A stretch of 64,000 nt of DNA from contig CAJOHG010000011.1 of assembly GCA_905234395.1 (NCBI GenBank), positions 23,845 through 87,844 on the forward strand, read 5' to 3'. The position numbers and the translations under genes were made by a program. The stretch comes from an uncultured Selenomonadaceae bacterium (GTDB lineage Bacteria > Bacillota > Negativicutes > Selenomonadales > Selenomonadaceae). Shown piece by piece: positions 8,004-16,403 of this stretch; position 1 is the first letter of the stretch; each line of letters opens with the position of its first letter. The notes under the pieces are model-generated. The model saw nothing but the letters and a program-made list of their open reading frames with translations, did no database searches and had not been told where the DNA came from.

Positions 8004-8807
8004 TCAATCGTTGAAGTCACTGCCGCGCAGATTGAAACCGTGATCCAAAGGTCCGCTGCCATTGCCGAGATTAAGTCCGCTGCTCAATGCGCCTGTCAAA
8101 TAATTTTTCGCGCGCCCGACGGAAATTTTCAAGTCGTGACCTTTGGCGAGATTGGCGGCAATCGCTGAACTCAACGTGCAACCGGTGCCGTGAGTGTTCG
8201 TCGTGTCAATGCGTCGTCCGTGAAACCATGTGCCCGCGCCGTCGAAAAGATAATCGTTGGCGTCGTTGTGACCGTGACCGCCTTTGGCAAGAACTGCGCA
8301 ACCGTGAGCGTCGAAAATTTTTTGCGCGGCAAGTTCCATTTCAAGCGGCGTTGAAATTTTTTCACCGATTATAACTTCCAATTCGGGCAAATTCGGCGTG
8401 ATGACCGTCGCGAGCGGAAAAAGTTTCGTCTGCAAAGTTTTTACGGCGTCCGCGTCGATTAATCGTGCTCCCGACGTTGCAACCATCACCGGGTCGACGA
8501 CAATTTTTTTCGCGCCGTGAAATGTCAATCGTTCCGCAATGACTTCAATCAGTCGCGCCGAAGAGACCATGCCGATTTTAATTGCGTCGGGAAAAATATC
8601 TTCAAAAATCGCGTTGAGTTGGTCGCATAAAAATTCGGGCGTCGAATTCAGCACGGAACGAACTCCGCAAGTGTTTTGCGCCGTCAAAGCCGTTATCGCG
8701 CTCATGCCGTAAACATCGTTCGCCAAAAAAGTTTTCAAGTCAGCTTGAATGCCCGCACCGCCCGATGAATCAGAGCCGGCGATTGTCAATGCGCAATGTA
8801 TGTTCAA
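8004..8807 (-). CDS. thiD: Hydroxymethylpyrimidine/phosphomethylpyrimidine kinase
   Basis: Phosphorylates HMP and HMP-phosphate to HMP-pyrophosphate for thiamine synthesis or salvage. The 267-residue ribokinase-fold protein shows the N-terminal TIAGSDSSGGAGIQADLKTF motif, the VDPVMVATSG anion region near residue 110, LTPNLPE-type sequence ITPNLPELEVIIGE, KGGHG and the catalytic GTGCTLSSAIAANLA near 210. The start is TTG at 8807: AGGAGG lies eight bases upstream and no ATG fits. That ribosome binding site overlaps the birA stop, so thiD and birA form one minus-strand unit. Confidence 0.93.
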   Translation of the reverse strand: MNIHCALTIAGSDSSGGAGIQADLKTFLANDVYGMSAITALTAQNTCGVRSVLNSTPEFLCDQLNAIFEDIFPDAIKIGMVSSARLIEVIAERLTFHGAKKIVVDPVMVATSGARLIDADAVKTLQTKLFPLATVITPNLPELEVIIGEKISTPLEMELAAQKIFDAHGCAVLAKGGHGHNDANDYLFDGAGTWFHGRRIDTTNTHGTGCTLSSAIAANLAKGHDLKISVGRAKNYLTGALSSGLNLGNGSGPLDHGFNLRGSDFND

Positions 8808-8819
8808 AAAATTTTCCTC

Positions 8820-9791
8820 CTAACGAATGGAAACGTCGCCCGCATAAACCGCACGCAGTCCGTTGTCAGTCTCGACGATAAGCGCGCCGTCCGAATTTAA
8901 ATCGACAGCTTTGCCCGTGAAAGTTTCGCCGCCGTCGCCCGCAGATATGACACGAATATTTTTGCCGAGCGTGACGTTGAATTTGCGCCAACGCTTAAGC
9001 ACGTTATCGAATCCCGTTGAATTGACTTCGCGATAAAGTTTGTCGAATTCTTCAAGCACTGCACGCAAAAATTTCACGCGAGAAATTTCTTCGCCGCAAA
9101 TCTCCGATAACGACGCGGCAACAGTTTGAAGTTCTTCGGGGAAGTCGTCGCGGCTGATGTTGACGTTAATTCCAATTCCAATGACGAGATAATTTATCTT
9201 GCCGAGTTCGCCGCTGATTTCCGTCAAAATGCCGACGAGTTTGCGCCCGTTGAACATGATGTCGTTTGGCCATTTGATTTCGGCTTTCATGTTGAAACGA
9301 GTCATTGCTTCGGCGACGGCGACTGCTGCCATTAACGTGCACTTGGGAGCTTCGTGCGGCAAAAAATTCGGGCGCAATATCACTGAAAACCAAATGCCTT
9401 TTCCGCGCGGAGAAAAAAATTTTCGTTCGAGCCGACCTTTACCGCCGGTCTGCTCTTCTGCAACGACGATTGTACCTTCCGCCGCGCCGTGATATGCCAA
9501 TTTTTTTGCGAGGCGGTTTGTCGAATCAACGGAAGGATGATATTCCATTTCCTTGCCGATAATTTCCGTGTCGAGTCCGATTTGAATTTCGCTGGGCAAA
9601 AGTAAATCGGGCGCGTCTTTGAGCCTGTAGCCGCGTCTTTCGCGACTGATAATTTCGTAGCCGTGTTCGCGAAGTTTTTGAATATGCTTCCAGACAGCGG
9701 TACGCGAAATGCCCAATTCGCCGGCGATGCTCTCGCCGGAAACAAAATCGCCGCCCGCATTCTTCAACAACTCAACAATCGTCTTTCGCAT
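8820..9791 (-). CDS. birA: Bifunctional biotin ligase / biotin operon repressor
   Basis: Attaches biotin to the carrier lysine of biotin-dependent carboxylases and decarboxylases and, through its N-terminal winged helix-turn-helix, represses biotin genes. The 323-residue protein has the DNA-binding domain at about 1-65 (SGESIAGELGISRTAVWKHI), the ligase core with GGKGRLER and the catalytic KWPND near 185, and the C-terminal SH3-like domain. I prefer ATG 9791, nine bases after GAGG, over ATG 9797, which is too close. No biotin genes are nearby. First gene of the birA-thiD unit. Confidence 0.93.
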   Translation of the reverse strand: MRKTIVELLKNAGGDFVSGESIAGELGISRTAVWKHIQKLREHGYEIISRERRGYRLKDAPDLLLPSEIQIGLDTEIIGKEMEYHPSVDSTNRLAKKLAYHGAAEGTIVVAEEQTGGKGRLERKFFSPRGKGIWFSVILRPNFLPHEAPKCTLMAAVAVAEAMTRFNMKAEIKWPNDIMFNGRKLVGILTEISGELGKINYLVIGIGINVNISRDDFPEELQTVAASLSEICGEEISRVKFLRAVLEEFDKLYREVNSTGFDNVLKRWRKFNVTLGKNIRVISAGDGGETFTGKAVDLNSDGALIVETDNGLRAVYAGDVSIR

Positions 9792-9920
9792 ATTCATTCA
9801 CCTCGCAACACAGCTTAGCATAATTCGCATTGTAAAGCAAATCGCCGGCGAACGGAAAAAAATTTTTCGGCAGTAGGGATTGAAGCGTCGCGAATAGAAT
9901 TTTCCCGCGAGGTGATTTTG

Positions 9921-11081
9921 ATGAACGAATTGGAATTGAAATACGGTTGCAACCCGAATCAGAAGCCCGCGAAAGTTTTCGTCGCTGATGATGAATTGCC
10001 GTTTGAAGTCTTGAACGGACGACCGGGCTACATCAATCTTTTGGACGCGCTCAACGGTTGGCAACTCGTCCGCGAACTTCGAGAGGCTACAAATTTACCT
10101 GCCGCCGCGTCGTTCAAACATGTAAGTCCCGCAGGTGCCGCCGTAGCCGAGCCGCTTGACGACGTGCTGAAAAAAATTTACTTTGCAGAGAACGTTGAAT
10201 TGTCCGCGCAGGCAAATGCTTACGTTCGTGCACGCGGTGCAGATCGCATGAGTTCTTACGGCGACTTCGCAATTCTTTCCGACGAGTGCGACGAAACTGT
10301 TGCCGCTTATCTTAAACGCGAAGTCAGCGACGGAGTTATCGCGCCGAGTTTTTCGCCAAAAGCTCTGGAAATTTTGAAGTCGAAACGCGGCGGAAATTAT
10401 CTCGTGCTGAAGATGAATCCAAACTTTGAGCCGCCCGAATTTGAACGCAAACAAATTTTCGGCGTGACTTTTGAACAGAGACGCAACGACATTAAAATTT
10501 CCGACGATTGCCTTGCCGAAGTTCCGACGCGCAATAAAAATTTCACGCCCGAAGCTCGCCGCGACCTTTTAACCGCGCTGATAACTCTCAAATACACGCA
10601 GTCGAATTCCGTTTGCTACGCGAAAGGCGGTCAAGCGATTGGTATCGGTGCCGGTCAACAGAGCCGCGTTCATTGCACGAGACTTGCCGGAAACAAAGCC
10701 GATTATTGGTTCCTGCGCCAATGCCCGAAAGTTTTGGATTTGCCGTTCGTGAAAAATGTCAAACGTCCCGACCGCGACAATGCCATTGACGTTTATCTTG
10801 GCGGCGAAACTTTTGAGGACACGTGGCAGAATTTGTTCACCGTCAAGCCTGCTCCGTTCACTGCCGACGAAAAAATTTCCTGGCTGAAAAATCTGCGCGG
10901 CGTGTCGTTGGCGTCTGATGCATTTTTCCCGTTCGGCGACAACATTGAAAGAGCTCATCAATCGGGCGTCGAATTCATTGCGCAAACAGGCGGCTCAATT
11001 CGCGACGACAACGTTATCGACACCTGCGACAAATACAACATCGCAATGGCTTTCACGCACATTAGATTGTTCCACCACTGA
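9921..11081 (+). CDS. Stand-alone AICAR formyltransferase (PurH C-terminal type)
   Basis: Transfers a formyl group from 10-formyltetrahydrofolate to AICAR in the ninth step of purine synthesis. The 386-residue protein has only the transformylase half: LKYGCNPNQKPA at the start, the catalytic KHVSPAGAA near residue 65, YTQSNSVCYAKGGQAIGIGAGQQSR near 230 and a final AFTHIRLFHH. The IMP cyclohydrolase domain of normal bifunctional PurH is absent, as in a subgroup of anaerobic Firmicutes, so cyclisation must be done by another protein. ATG 9921 is eight bases after GAGG (9909-9912). No other purine genes adjoin it. Confidence 0.9.
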   Translation: MNELELKYGCNPNQKPAKVFVADDELPFEVLNGRPGYINLLDALNGWQLVRELREATNLPAAASFKHVSPAGAAVAEPLDDVLKKIYFAENVELSAQANAYVRARGADRMSSYGDFAILSDECDETVAAYLKREVSDGVIAPSFSPKALEILKSKRGGNYLVLKMNPNFEPPEFERKQIFGVTFEQRRNDIKISDDCLAEVPTRNKNFTPEARRDLLTALITLKYTQSNSVCYAKGGQAIGIGAGQQSRVHCTRLAGNKADYWFLRQCPKVLDLPFVKNVKRPDRDNAIDVYLGGETFEDTWQNLFTVKPAPFTADEKISWLKNLRGVSLASDAFFPFGDNIERAHQSGVEFIAQTGGSIRDDNVIDTCDKYNIAMAFTHIRLFHH

Positions 11082-11114
11082 AAAATTTGACTGCCGATTT
11101 TTACCGGTAATAAA

Positions 11115-11274
11115 GACCGCGCATGGACGCGCGGTCGCCGACATGCTGAGCGTGACGCGAAGCTGTCGGCACTTACGGCTTATGAAAGTCTCAACGTTGC
11201 GGCAATGATGACTATCGCTCCGCGCGTAGCGGTGGCTTTCTTTGCTACTTTCTTTCGCCAGTGAAAGAAAGTAG
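11115..11274. repeat. Dispersed three-hairpin intergenic element, copy A
   Basis: Begins 34 bases after the AICAR formyltransferase stop. Hairpin 1: ACCGCGC/GCGCGGT around ATGGAC. Hairpin 2: GCCGACA pairs with TGTCGGC around a loop containing TGAGCGTGACGCGAAG. After about 70 less conserved bases, hairpin 3: CTACTTTCTTTC/GAAAGAAAGTAG, a perfect 12-bp stem. Copy B at 41953-42071 has the same order. The element has no coding potential that I can support. Confidence 0.8.
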
Positions 11275-11277
11275 ATC

Positions 11278-11317
11278 AAAAAAACCGTCCGAGGAAATTC
11301 TTCGGGCGGTTAAAATT
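11278..11317 (-). terminator. Terminator of the GH32 gene
   Basis: AACCGTCCGA pairs with TCGGGCGGTT over ten bases; on the minus strand it is followed by seven T. Weaker A/T flanks on the other side could let it also stop plus-strand transcripts coming through copy A. Confidence 0.75.
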
Positions 11318-11334
11318 TTTTCGAGCGTCAGATT

Positions 11335-12876
11335 TTATTTGTAGTTGAATTTGCCGAGTTGCCAGACTTCGCCGGTTTTGTCGGCGGAAATTTCGAGCAC
11401 GGGAGCAACGTCTTCTTCCGGATAGACGAGCAGACTGCAAGCCTCTTCGCCGTCCTGCAGGAAGAGTTCGATAACGGAATTATCGACGAACAGGCGGAAG
11501 TTCAGCTCTTGATTCGTGAAGAGTTTGAATTTGCGCGTGCCGATATTAACGTCGGTGTTCTTGCCGTCGCTGAAAGGACGAATGCCTTTGCCGCCGAGTT
11601 TCATGCCTTCGCGGTCGAGCATTATAATTTGCGTGTCGCGGTCGTATTTGATGACGAATTTTTCATCGTTCCATTTAACGGCAACTTCAACCTTGCGAGC
11701 CGCGCCGAAAACGATATTGAGATCGGACTCGGAGCCTTTCGGCAGTTGAATCGGAATGTTCTGCCCGTTGGACACGTCAACATCGGTGCGTTCTTTGCGG
11801 AGAGCGTCCATTTCTTTGACGGGTTGCGAACGGACTTTGCCTTGATGAATCGTCAATTCGCGCGGCATCGTCAAAGAGTAGAGCCATTCGCCTTCTTCAG
11901 CGGATTCAACGGTGTCAGTGAGGTCGGGCATGCCAATCCAACCAATCATGATGTGGCGCGCTTCATTGGCGAAAACTTGCGGAGAATAGAAATCAAAGCC
12001 TTTGTCGAGTTCATGGAATTTGCCGTGAATCATGTCGAGACTGTCAACGGAGAAATGACCGATGAAATAACCGGCGAGGCAGTGATTCTGATATTTAAGC
12101 TCTTCGTGCTTGACACCTTGCGGGCAAACGATAAGAACGTCCATATCTTCAAACTGCATAAGGTTCGGGCATTCCCACATGTAGCCGAAATCGTAGTAAT
12201 CGGTTTTGACTTCGCCGAGGAGTTCCCAGCCGCCTTCAGCCTTTTCTCTGTAGATGAGCACTGCGCCGTTAGTCGGACGAGAACTTTTCGCGGGATCGCT
12301 CATGCGTTGTGCAGCCATTGCGAAATAGCGAACGCCGTTGCGATAGAAGAAATTGGGATCTCTGAAATGCGCGGTGTAACCTTCGGGATTGCCTTGAACT
12401 TGAATTTCGTCCAACGTGATTGAGCCGTCATCTTGGAGCGTGCCGAAACGTTGAGCAACCGTGCGCTGATAATCTTCGTCGCGGGAATTGGCGGTATAGA
12501 ACACGCGAACTTTGCCGTCTTCGACGAAACCGCAGCCGGAGTGGCAACCGTCTTTGTCGTGAATGTCTCTGGGCCAAAGCGACAATTCGGGCATGGTGTA
12601 GTTGATGAAGTCTTTCGTTGCGGTGTGCATCCACGATTTATTTTTGTGCCAATTCTTGTTTATCGGAGTGGGATTCCATTGGCAGAAAATGTGATACGTG
12701 CCGTCGCAGCAACAAAGACCGTTTGGATCGCTTATCAGAGAATAAGGCGCGTCGATGTGGAAGGCGTTGTGCCAACGTCCGCCTTTAAGCACTGCCTCGC
12801 GAGCACGAGCGTCGACTTCTTGCTTGTTAAATCTCTTTTTGATTTCCTCCAAATTTTCGCCGCTTTTCTTCGCCAT
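11335..12876 (-). CDS. GH32 beta-fructofuranosidase / sucrose-6-phosphate hydrolase
   Basis: A 513-residue glycoside hydrolase family 32 enzyme; with a sucrose-type PTS at the head of the same region it probably splits sucrose-6-phosphate into glucose-6-phosphate and fructose. Motifs: SDPNG near residue 50 (nucleophile Asp), FRDP near 180 (transition-state Asp), WECPNL near 245 (acid/base Glu), then a C-terminal beta-sandwich. No signal peptide, so it is cytoplasmic. ATG 12876 is preceded by AGGAGG eight bases away. It follows the holin-like gene by 12 bases and is the last gene before the terminator. Substrate specificity within GH32 (sucrose, sucrose-phosphate, fructans) is inferred from context. 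Confidence 0.9.
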   Translation of the reverse strand: MAKKSGENLEEIKKRFNKQEVDARAREAVLKGGRWHNAFHIDAPYSLISDPNGLCCCDGTYHIFCQWNPTPINKNWHKNKSWMHTATKDFINYTMPELSLWPRDIHDKDGCHSGCGFVEDGKVRVFYTANSRDEDYQRTVAQRFGTLQDDGSITLDEIQVQGNPEGYTAHFRDPNFFYRNGVRYFAMAAQRMSDPAKSSRPTNGAVLIYREKAEGGWELLGEVKTDYYDFGYMWECPNLMQFEDMDVLIVCPQGVKHEELKYQNHCLAGYFIGHFSVDSLDMIHGKFHELDKGFDFYSPQVFANEARHIMIGWIGMPDLTDTVESAEEGEWLYSLTMPRELTIHQGKVRSQPVKEMDALRKERTDVDVSNGQNIPIQLPKGSESDLNIVFGAARKVEVAVKWNDEKFVIKYDRDTQIIMLDREGMKLGGKGIRPFSDGKNTDVNIGTRKFKLFTNQELNFRLFVDNSVIELFLQDGEEACSLLVYPEEDVAPVLEISADKTGEVWQLGKFNYK

Positions 12877-12888
12877 AACAATTCCTCC

Positions 12889-13170
12889 TTAATTTTTGAG
12901 TAATGAAACAATAACGGTGACGACCATCGCGCCGATAGCACCCATAGCCGTCAAAGCCAAGTTGCGGACGTGTTTGCCCATGCTGTCGAGGCTTGAACGA
13001 ATCTCGCGCATATCCTCTGCACGTTGATTATCGCGGTCGCGCATTTCTTCCTTGAAGTCTTGCATTGCACGAATCAGCCCGTTGACATTTACTGTTATTT
13101 CGCCGACTTGACGTTCAAGACTGCTAACACGTTCGTCGAGTTTCTCAACTTTATTTTCCAAATCTGCCAT
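12889..13170 (-). CDS. Small coiled-coil protein with C-terminal membrane anchor (XhlA/holin-like)
   Basis: A 93-residue protein: residues 1-65 form a charged coiled coil (ENKVEKLDERVSSLERQVGE) and the last 25 form one membrane helix (MGAIGAMVVTVIVSLLKN). This layout matches XhlA-type proteins, small membrane proteins of defective prophages that help holins, but also other coiled-coil anchors. No lysin, portal or other phage gene is near. ATG 13170 follows GGAG by nine bases. Its place between FAD oxidoreductases and the GH32 gene is odd. Confidence 0.7.
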   Translation of the reverse strand: MADLENKVEKLDERVSSLERQVGEITVNVNGLIRAMQDFKEEMRDRDNQRAEDMREIRSSLDSMGKHVRNLALTAMGAIGAMVVTVIVSLLKN

Positions 13171-13216
13171 AACAATCTTCTCCTTTCATTTAAAAACAAC
13201 CGCACCTTTTTAACAA

Positions 13217-13244
13217 TTAGGAATTAGCAGTTAGCAGTTAGCAA
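13217..13244. repeat. Four tandem heptamers (TTAGCAG type)
   Basis: TTAGGAA, TTAGCAG, TTAGCAG, TTAGCAA in head-to-tail order in the gap between an oxidoreductase gene and the holin-like gene. A second array of the same unit is at 39999-40026. The rest of this 162-base gap holds no gene that I can see. Confidence 0.85.
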
Positions 13245-13332
13245 TTTAATTGCTTATTGCTAATTGAATTGGCGCGGCAATGTTTTCAAATCAAGAAGTG
13301 GCAAGACGTTCAACTTGACAGTGAAGAGGTGT

Positions 13333-14823
13333 TTATTTCGCGCTGACGTAACTGCGTTGACTTTCCGAAATTGCCGCCCAGTTAATCTCGTTGACAGCAA
13401 TATTTTTCTTCAAGCCGTAAGCCGCCGCAATGCCCGTTGCCTCGCCCATGCTCATGCACGTCGGCTGAATTCGTATGGCAGCTTGAGCCGGAAAATCTGC
13501 ACTGATACATCTGCCCGCGACCATCAGATTTGAAATTTCGTTGGTGATAAGCGAACGGAAGGGCACTTCATAAAATTCGCCCTTGCCCAGGAGCGTAAGT
13601 TTCAAAGATTCGTCGTGAATGTCAATGGGATACGCGGAACGACAGACGGCGTCGGGAAATTTCTGCGCATTGAAGTAATCGTCTTTGGTCATGCAGTATT
13701 TGCCCTTGATGCGCCACGATTCGCGCACGCCGAGCATCGACGCTTCACGACTGATATACGCGTTCTTGAATCCGGGAATATTTTTTCGGAAAAAGTTTGC
13801 AAGGCGACGAATCATTATTCTGCCCTGCTGAATGGCTTTGCTGCGATCAAGAGCGTTGGTCGAGCTGTAAATATACGGAGACATTTCGGGACAATTCATC
13901 GAGAGCGTGCCGGGCTTGCCAACGATTGTGAAGGCTTGAATATAAGCCACGTCGTCTTTCGTGACTTCGCCGCGTTGAATGCCCTCGTAGTAAAATTTTT
14001 CGGTGTTCGTCGACTTGGCAAACTCAAATTCCGGCGGTTTAGATTCGCACCAACCGTCTTTGAGCTTCTTGACGAAGAATTTGTAAACCTTCATCTCTTC
14101 GACGCCGCCCATTTCAAAACGGAAACTCATCTTTTGGTTGCGATCGGTGACATCGGAGCCGCGAGCTGAAGGAACTCCTGCCGCCCGTGACAATGCCGCG
14201 TCGCCCGTTGCATCAATGAAAATTTTAGCCTCGACTTTGCGGAGACCTTCGACGGTGTGAACAATCGCTTCAGAAATTTTGCCGCCTTGAACGTTCGCAC
14301 CGACGAGCGTCGTCTCGTAAAGGACATCAACTTTGTAATCGGCGCAAAGTTCATCATAAATGAACGCCAAAAGTTCGGGCGTGTATTCGCGTGCTCTGCC
14401 GCCGTTTTTATATTCAGGTTCATCTGTCCAATTAACTTGGACGCCGTGCATTGCAAATCTTTTGTTCAAGTCGGTTATATACGGCGTGTCGCTGTTGGTG
14501 ATTCTCGTCGGCATTGCGGGATAGACAAGCCCTTGAGTTTGCAAGCCGCCCAAAACAATTCCTTGCTCAATCAAGACGACTTTCAAGCCGTTTCGTGCCG
14601 CACTGACAGCCGCCGCAGTTCCCGCCGGGCCGCCGCCGCATACACAAACATCAGCGCGCAACAACACGGGAATATTTTCAGCGTTTATGGAAAAATTTTG
14701 TGTCGGAGCCACGGTTTCGGCGTTGACGGAATTATTTGAGCTCAGGACACTTCCCGCCACGGTCAAACCTGCAAGCTTGAGCAAGTCGCGTCTGGAAATT
14801 GGTATCAAAAAATTTTTCAACAT
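13333..14823 (-). CDS. Tat-exported FAD-dependent oxidoreductase (paralogue 2)
   Basis: A 496-residue protein of the FAD-dependent oxidoreductase family typified by a GGGPAGTAAA dinucleotide-binding loop (near residue 75) followed by a late GRCISADFPAQAAIRIQPT region. The N-terminus carries a twin-arginine signal (SRRDLLKLAG plus a hydrophobic stretch), so the folded flavoprotein is probably moved across the membrane. ATG 14823 is set by AGAGG seven bases upstream, which overlaps the stop of the preceding paralogue. It shares length and most landmarks with that paralogue (ATGDA, MSFRFEMGG, TSMLGVRESWRIKGKY-like). Substrate unknown; this family includes enzymes annotated loosely as fumarate or xanthan-lyase-associated reductases, and I do not assign one. 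Confidence 0.85.
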   Translation of the reverse strand: MLKNFLIPISRRDLLKLAGLTVAGSVLSSNNSVNAETVAPTQNFSINAENIPVLLRADVCVCGGGPAGTAAAVSAARNGLKVVLIEQGIVLGGLQTQGLVYPAMPTRITNSDTPYITDLNKRFAMHGVQVNWTDEPEYKNGGRAREYTPELLAFIYDELCADYKVDVLYETTLVGANVQGGKISEAIVHTVEGLRKVEAKIFIDATGDAALSRAAGVPSARGSDVTDRNQKMSFRFEMGGVEEMKVYKFFVKKLKDGWCESKPPEFEFAKSTNTEKFYYEGIQRGEVTKDDVAYIQAFTIVGKPGTLSMNCPEMSPYIYSSTNALDRSKAIQQGRIMIRRLANFFRKNIPGFKNAYISREASMLGVRESWRIKGKYCMTKDDYFNAQKFPDAVCRSAYPIDIHDESLKLTLLGKGEFYEVPFRSLITNEISNLMVAGRCISADFPAQAAIRIQPTCMSMGEATGIAAAYGLKKNIAVNEINWAAISESQRSYVSAK

Positions 14824-14834
14824 GAGACCACCTC

Positions 14835-16325
14835 TTAACCTGCAGTGACGTAACTTCTTTGATGAGCAGGAATTTTCGCCCAATCAATCTCGTTTGCCGC
14901 GACATGGTTTTTAATGCCGAATGCCGCCGCAATGCCCGCTGCCTCGCCGATACTCGCGCAAGTCGGTTGAATACGCATCGACGCCTGCAGAATGAAACTC
15001 GCGCTGATACATCTGCCCGCGACGATTAAATTTGAAACTTTGTCACTGATAAGCGCACGATACGGAATTTCGTAATAGCCGCCTTTGGGCAGCTTTTCGG
15101 AAACTTTTTCGCCGTGCGCGTCGATAAACCATGCCGTGCGACAAACCGCGTCGACAAAACGGCTCTGGTTGTGATAGTCGTCTTCGACCATGTAATATTT
15201 GCCTTTGATTCGCCACGACTCACGAGCACCGAGCATGACGGCTTCGCGGCTGATGAAAGCGTTCTCAAATCCGGGCAAATGTTTAATCAGATAGCGTGCA
15301 ATGTTGCGCATCATTTTGCGCCCGAATGTGACCGCCTTGCTGTAAGAAATTGGATCAGTCGCGCTGAACTTCACGGGAATTTCCGGGCAGTTCATGCTCA
15401 TGACTCCGTTCTTGCCGATAATCGTGTAGCCTTGCATGTATTCGGCTTCGTCTTGAGTAATTTCGCCGGTCTCGACGCCGCGAGCCATTAACTCTTCAAG
15501 CTTGTAACGTTGCTTGCGGTGCATGGCTTCAGCAATTTCAAAATACGGCAACTTCGACTTGCACCAATCTTCTTGCAATTCAATCGCGACGTAATTGTAA
15601 AGTTTCTCCGTGTCAATGCCGCCCATCTCGAATCTGAAACTCAACGGTTGATTGTTGCCGGTCTTCTCGTAGCCGCGTTCATAGTCGACGCCCGAACATC
15701 TTGCCAGGTAAGCGTCGCCTGTCGCGTCAATGAAAGTTTTGGCTTTAACCGCCGCAAGTCCCGCGATTGTCTGAACGATAACCGCAGAAATTTTTCCGCC
15801 GCTCGTGATTGAATCAACGACAACCGTTTGATACAAAATGTTGACGCCGGAACTTTCGCACATCTCATCATGAATCAGCGCGAGAGTTTCGGGATTGTGC
15901 CAAGTTTGTTGCGTGACGCCGTCGAAAGGCTCAATACCTTTTTTGCGAAGTCTCTGCTTGAGTTCGGCAACGTAAGGCGTGTCGGAATTTGGCGCGTGCG
16001 TGTCCATGAAAGGATAAACGCAACCTAAAACGCCGAGTCCGCCGAGTGCAACGCCGCGTTCAATCAAGACGACGCTGACATCTTTACGAGCCGCATTGAC
16101 AGCCGCAGCAGTTCCCGCCGGACCGCCGCCGCATACGCAAACGTCCGCCGAATAGAGCACGGGAATTTTTTTGTTCGCGTATTTGATTGAGTCGCCGGAA
16201 ATTTTTTCAGCCGCCTCAACGTCGTTGGTGTTAATCGAGCCGCTAAGGACTGCACCTGCCGCCGTCACGCCTGCCAACTTCAACAGGTCGCGTCGCGAAA
16301 TTGGTATCGAAAAGCCTTTCAACAA
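14835..16325 (-). CDS. Tat-exported FAD-dependent oxidoreductase (paralogue 1)
   Basis: A 496-residue paralogue of the next gene. It has the twin-arginine motif SRRDLLKLAG at residues 10-19, a signal-peptide-like stretch, CVCGGGPAGTAAAVNAAR for FAD binding, FIDATGDAYLARCSG, and GARESWRIKGKY and AGRCISASFILQASMRIQPT near the end. Start is TTG at 16325, seven bases after AAGGAG. The two genes are 11 bases apart and clearly arose by tandem duplication. The electron acceptor and substrate are unknown. They sit between the PTS gene and the hydrolase; a role in sugar oxidation is possible but unproven. Confidence 0.85.
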   Translation of the reverse strand: MLKGFSIPISRRDLLKLAGVTAAGAVLSGSINTNDVEAAEKISGDSIKYANKKIPVLYSADVCVCGGGPAGTAAAVNAARKDVSVVLIERGVALGGLGVLGCVYPFMDTHAPNSDTPYVAELKQRLRKKGIEPFDGVTQQTWHNPETLALIHDEMCESSGVNILYQTVVVDSITSGGKISAVIVQTIAGLAAVKAKTFIDATGDAYLARCSGVDYERGYEKTGNNQPLSFRFEMGGIDTEKLYNYVAIELQEDWCKSKLPYFEIAEAMHRKQRYKLEELMARGVETGEITQDEAEYMQGYTIIGKNGVMSMNCPEIPVKFSATDPISYSKAVTFGRKMMRNIARYLIKHLPGFENAFISREAVMLGARESWRIKGKYYMVEDDYHNQSRFVDAVCRTAWFIDAHGEKVSEKLPKGGYYEIPYRALISDKVSNLIVAGRCISASFILQASMRIQPTCASIGEAAGIAAAFGIKNHVAANEIDWAKIPAHQRSYVTAG

Positions 16326-16343
16326 AACGTCACTCCTTTAATA

Positions 16344-16383
16344 ATAAGTGATTAGGGACGTGAAGCTATCCCTAACCACTTAT
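16344..16383. other. Long hairpin between PTS and oxidoreductase genes
   Basis: ATAAGTG-A-TTAGGGA pairs with TCCCTAA-C-CACTTAT: 14 pairs with one mismatch around a ten-base loop. No T-run follows on the minus strand, so a stabilising or processing role between the two reading frames is more likely than full termination. Confidence 0.7.
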
Positions 16384-16403
16384 CACTACAACTGATGATT
16401 AAA

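Noticed and set aside
12889..13170. Prophage remnant around the holin-like gene
   Set aside because: No lysin, tail, portal, integrase or att-like direct repeats surround it; the coiled-coil anchor layout alone is not enough.
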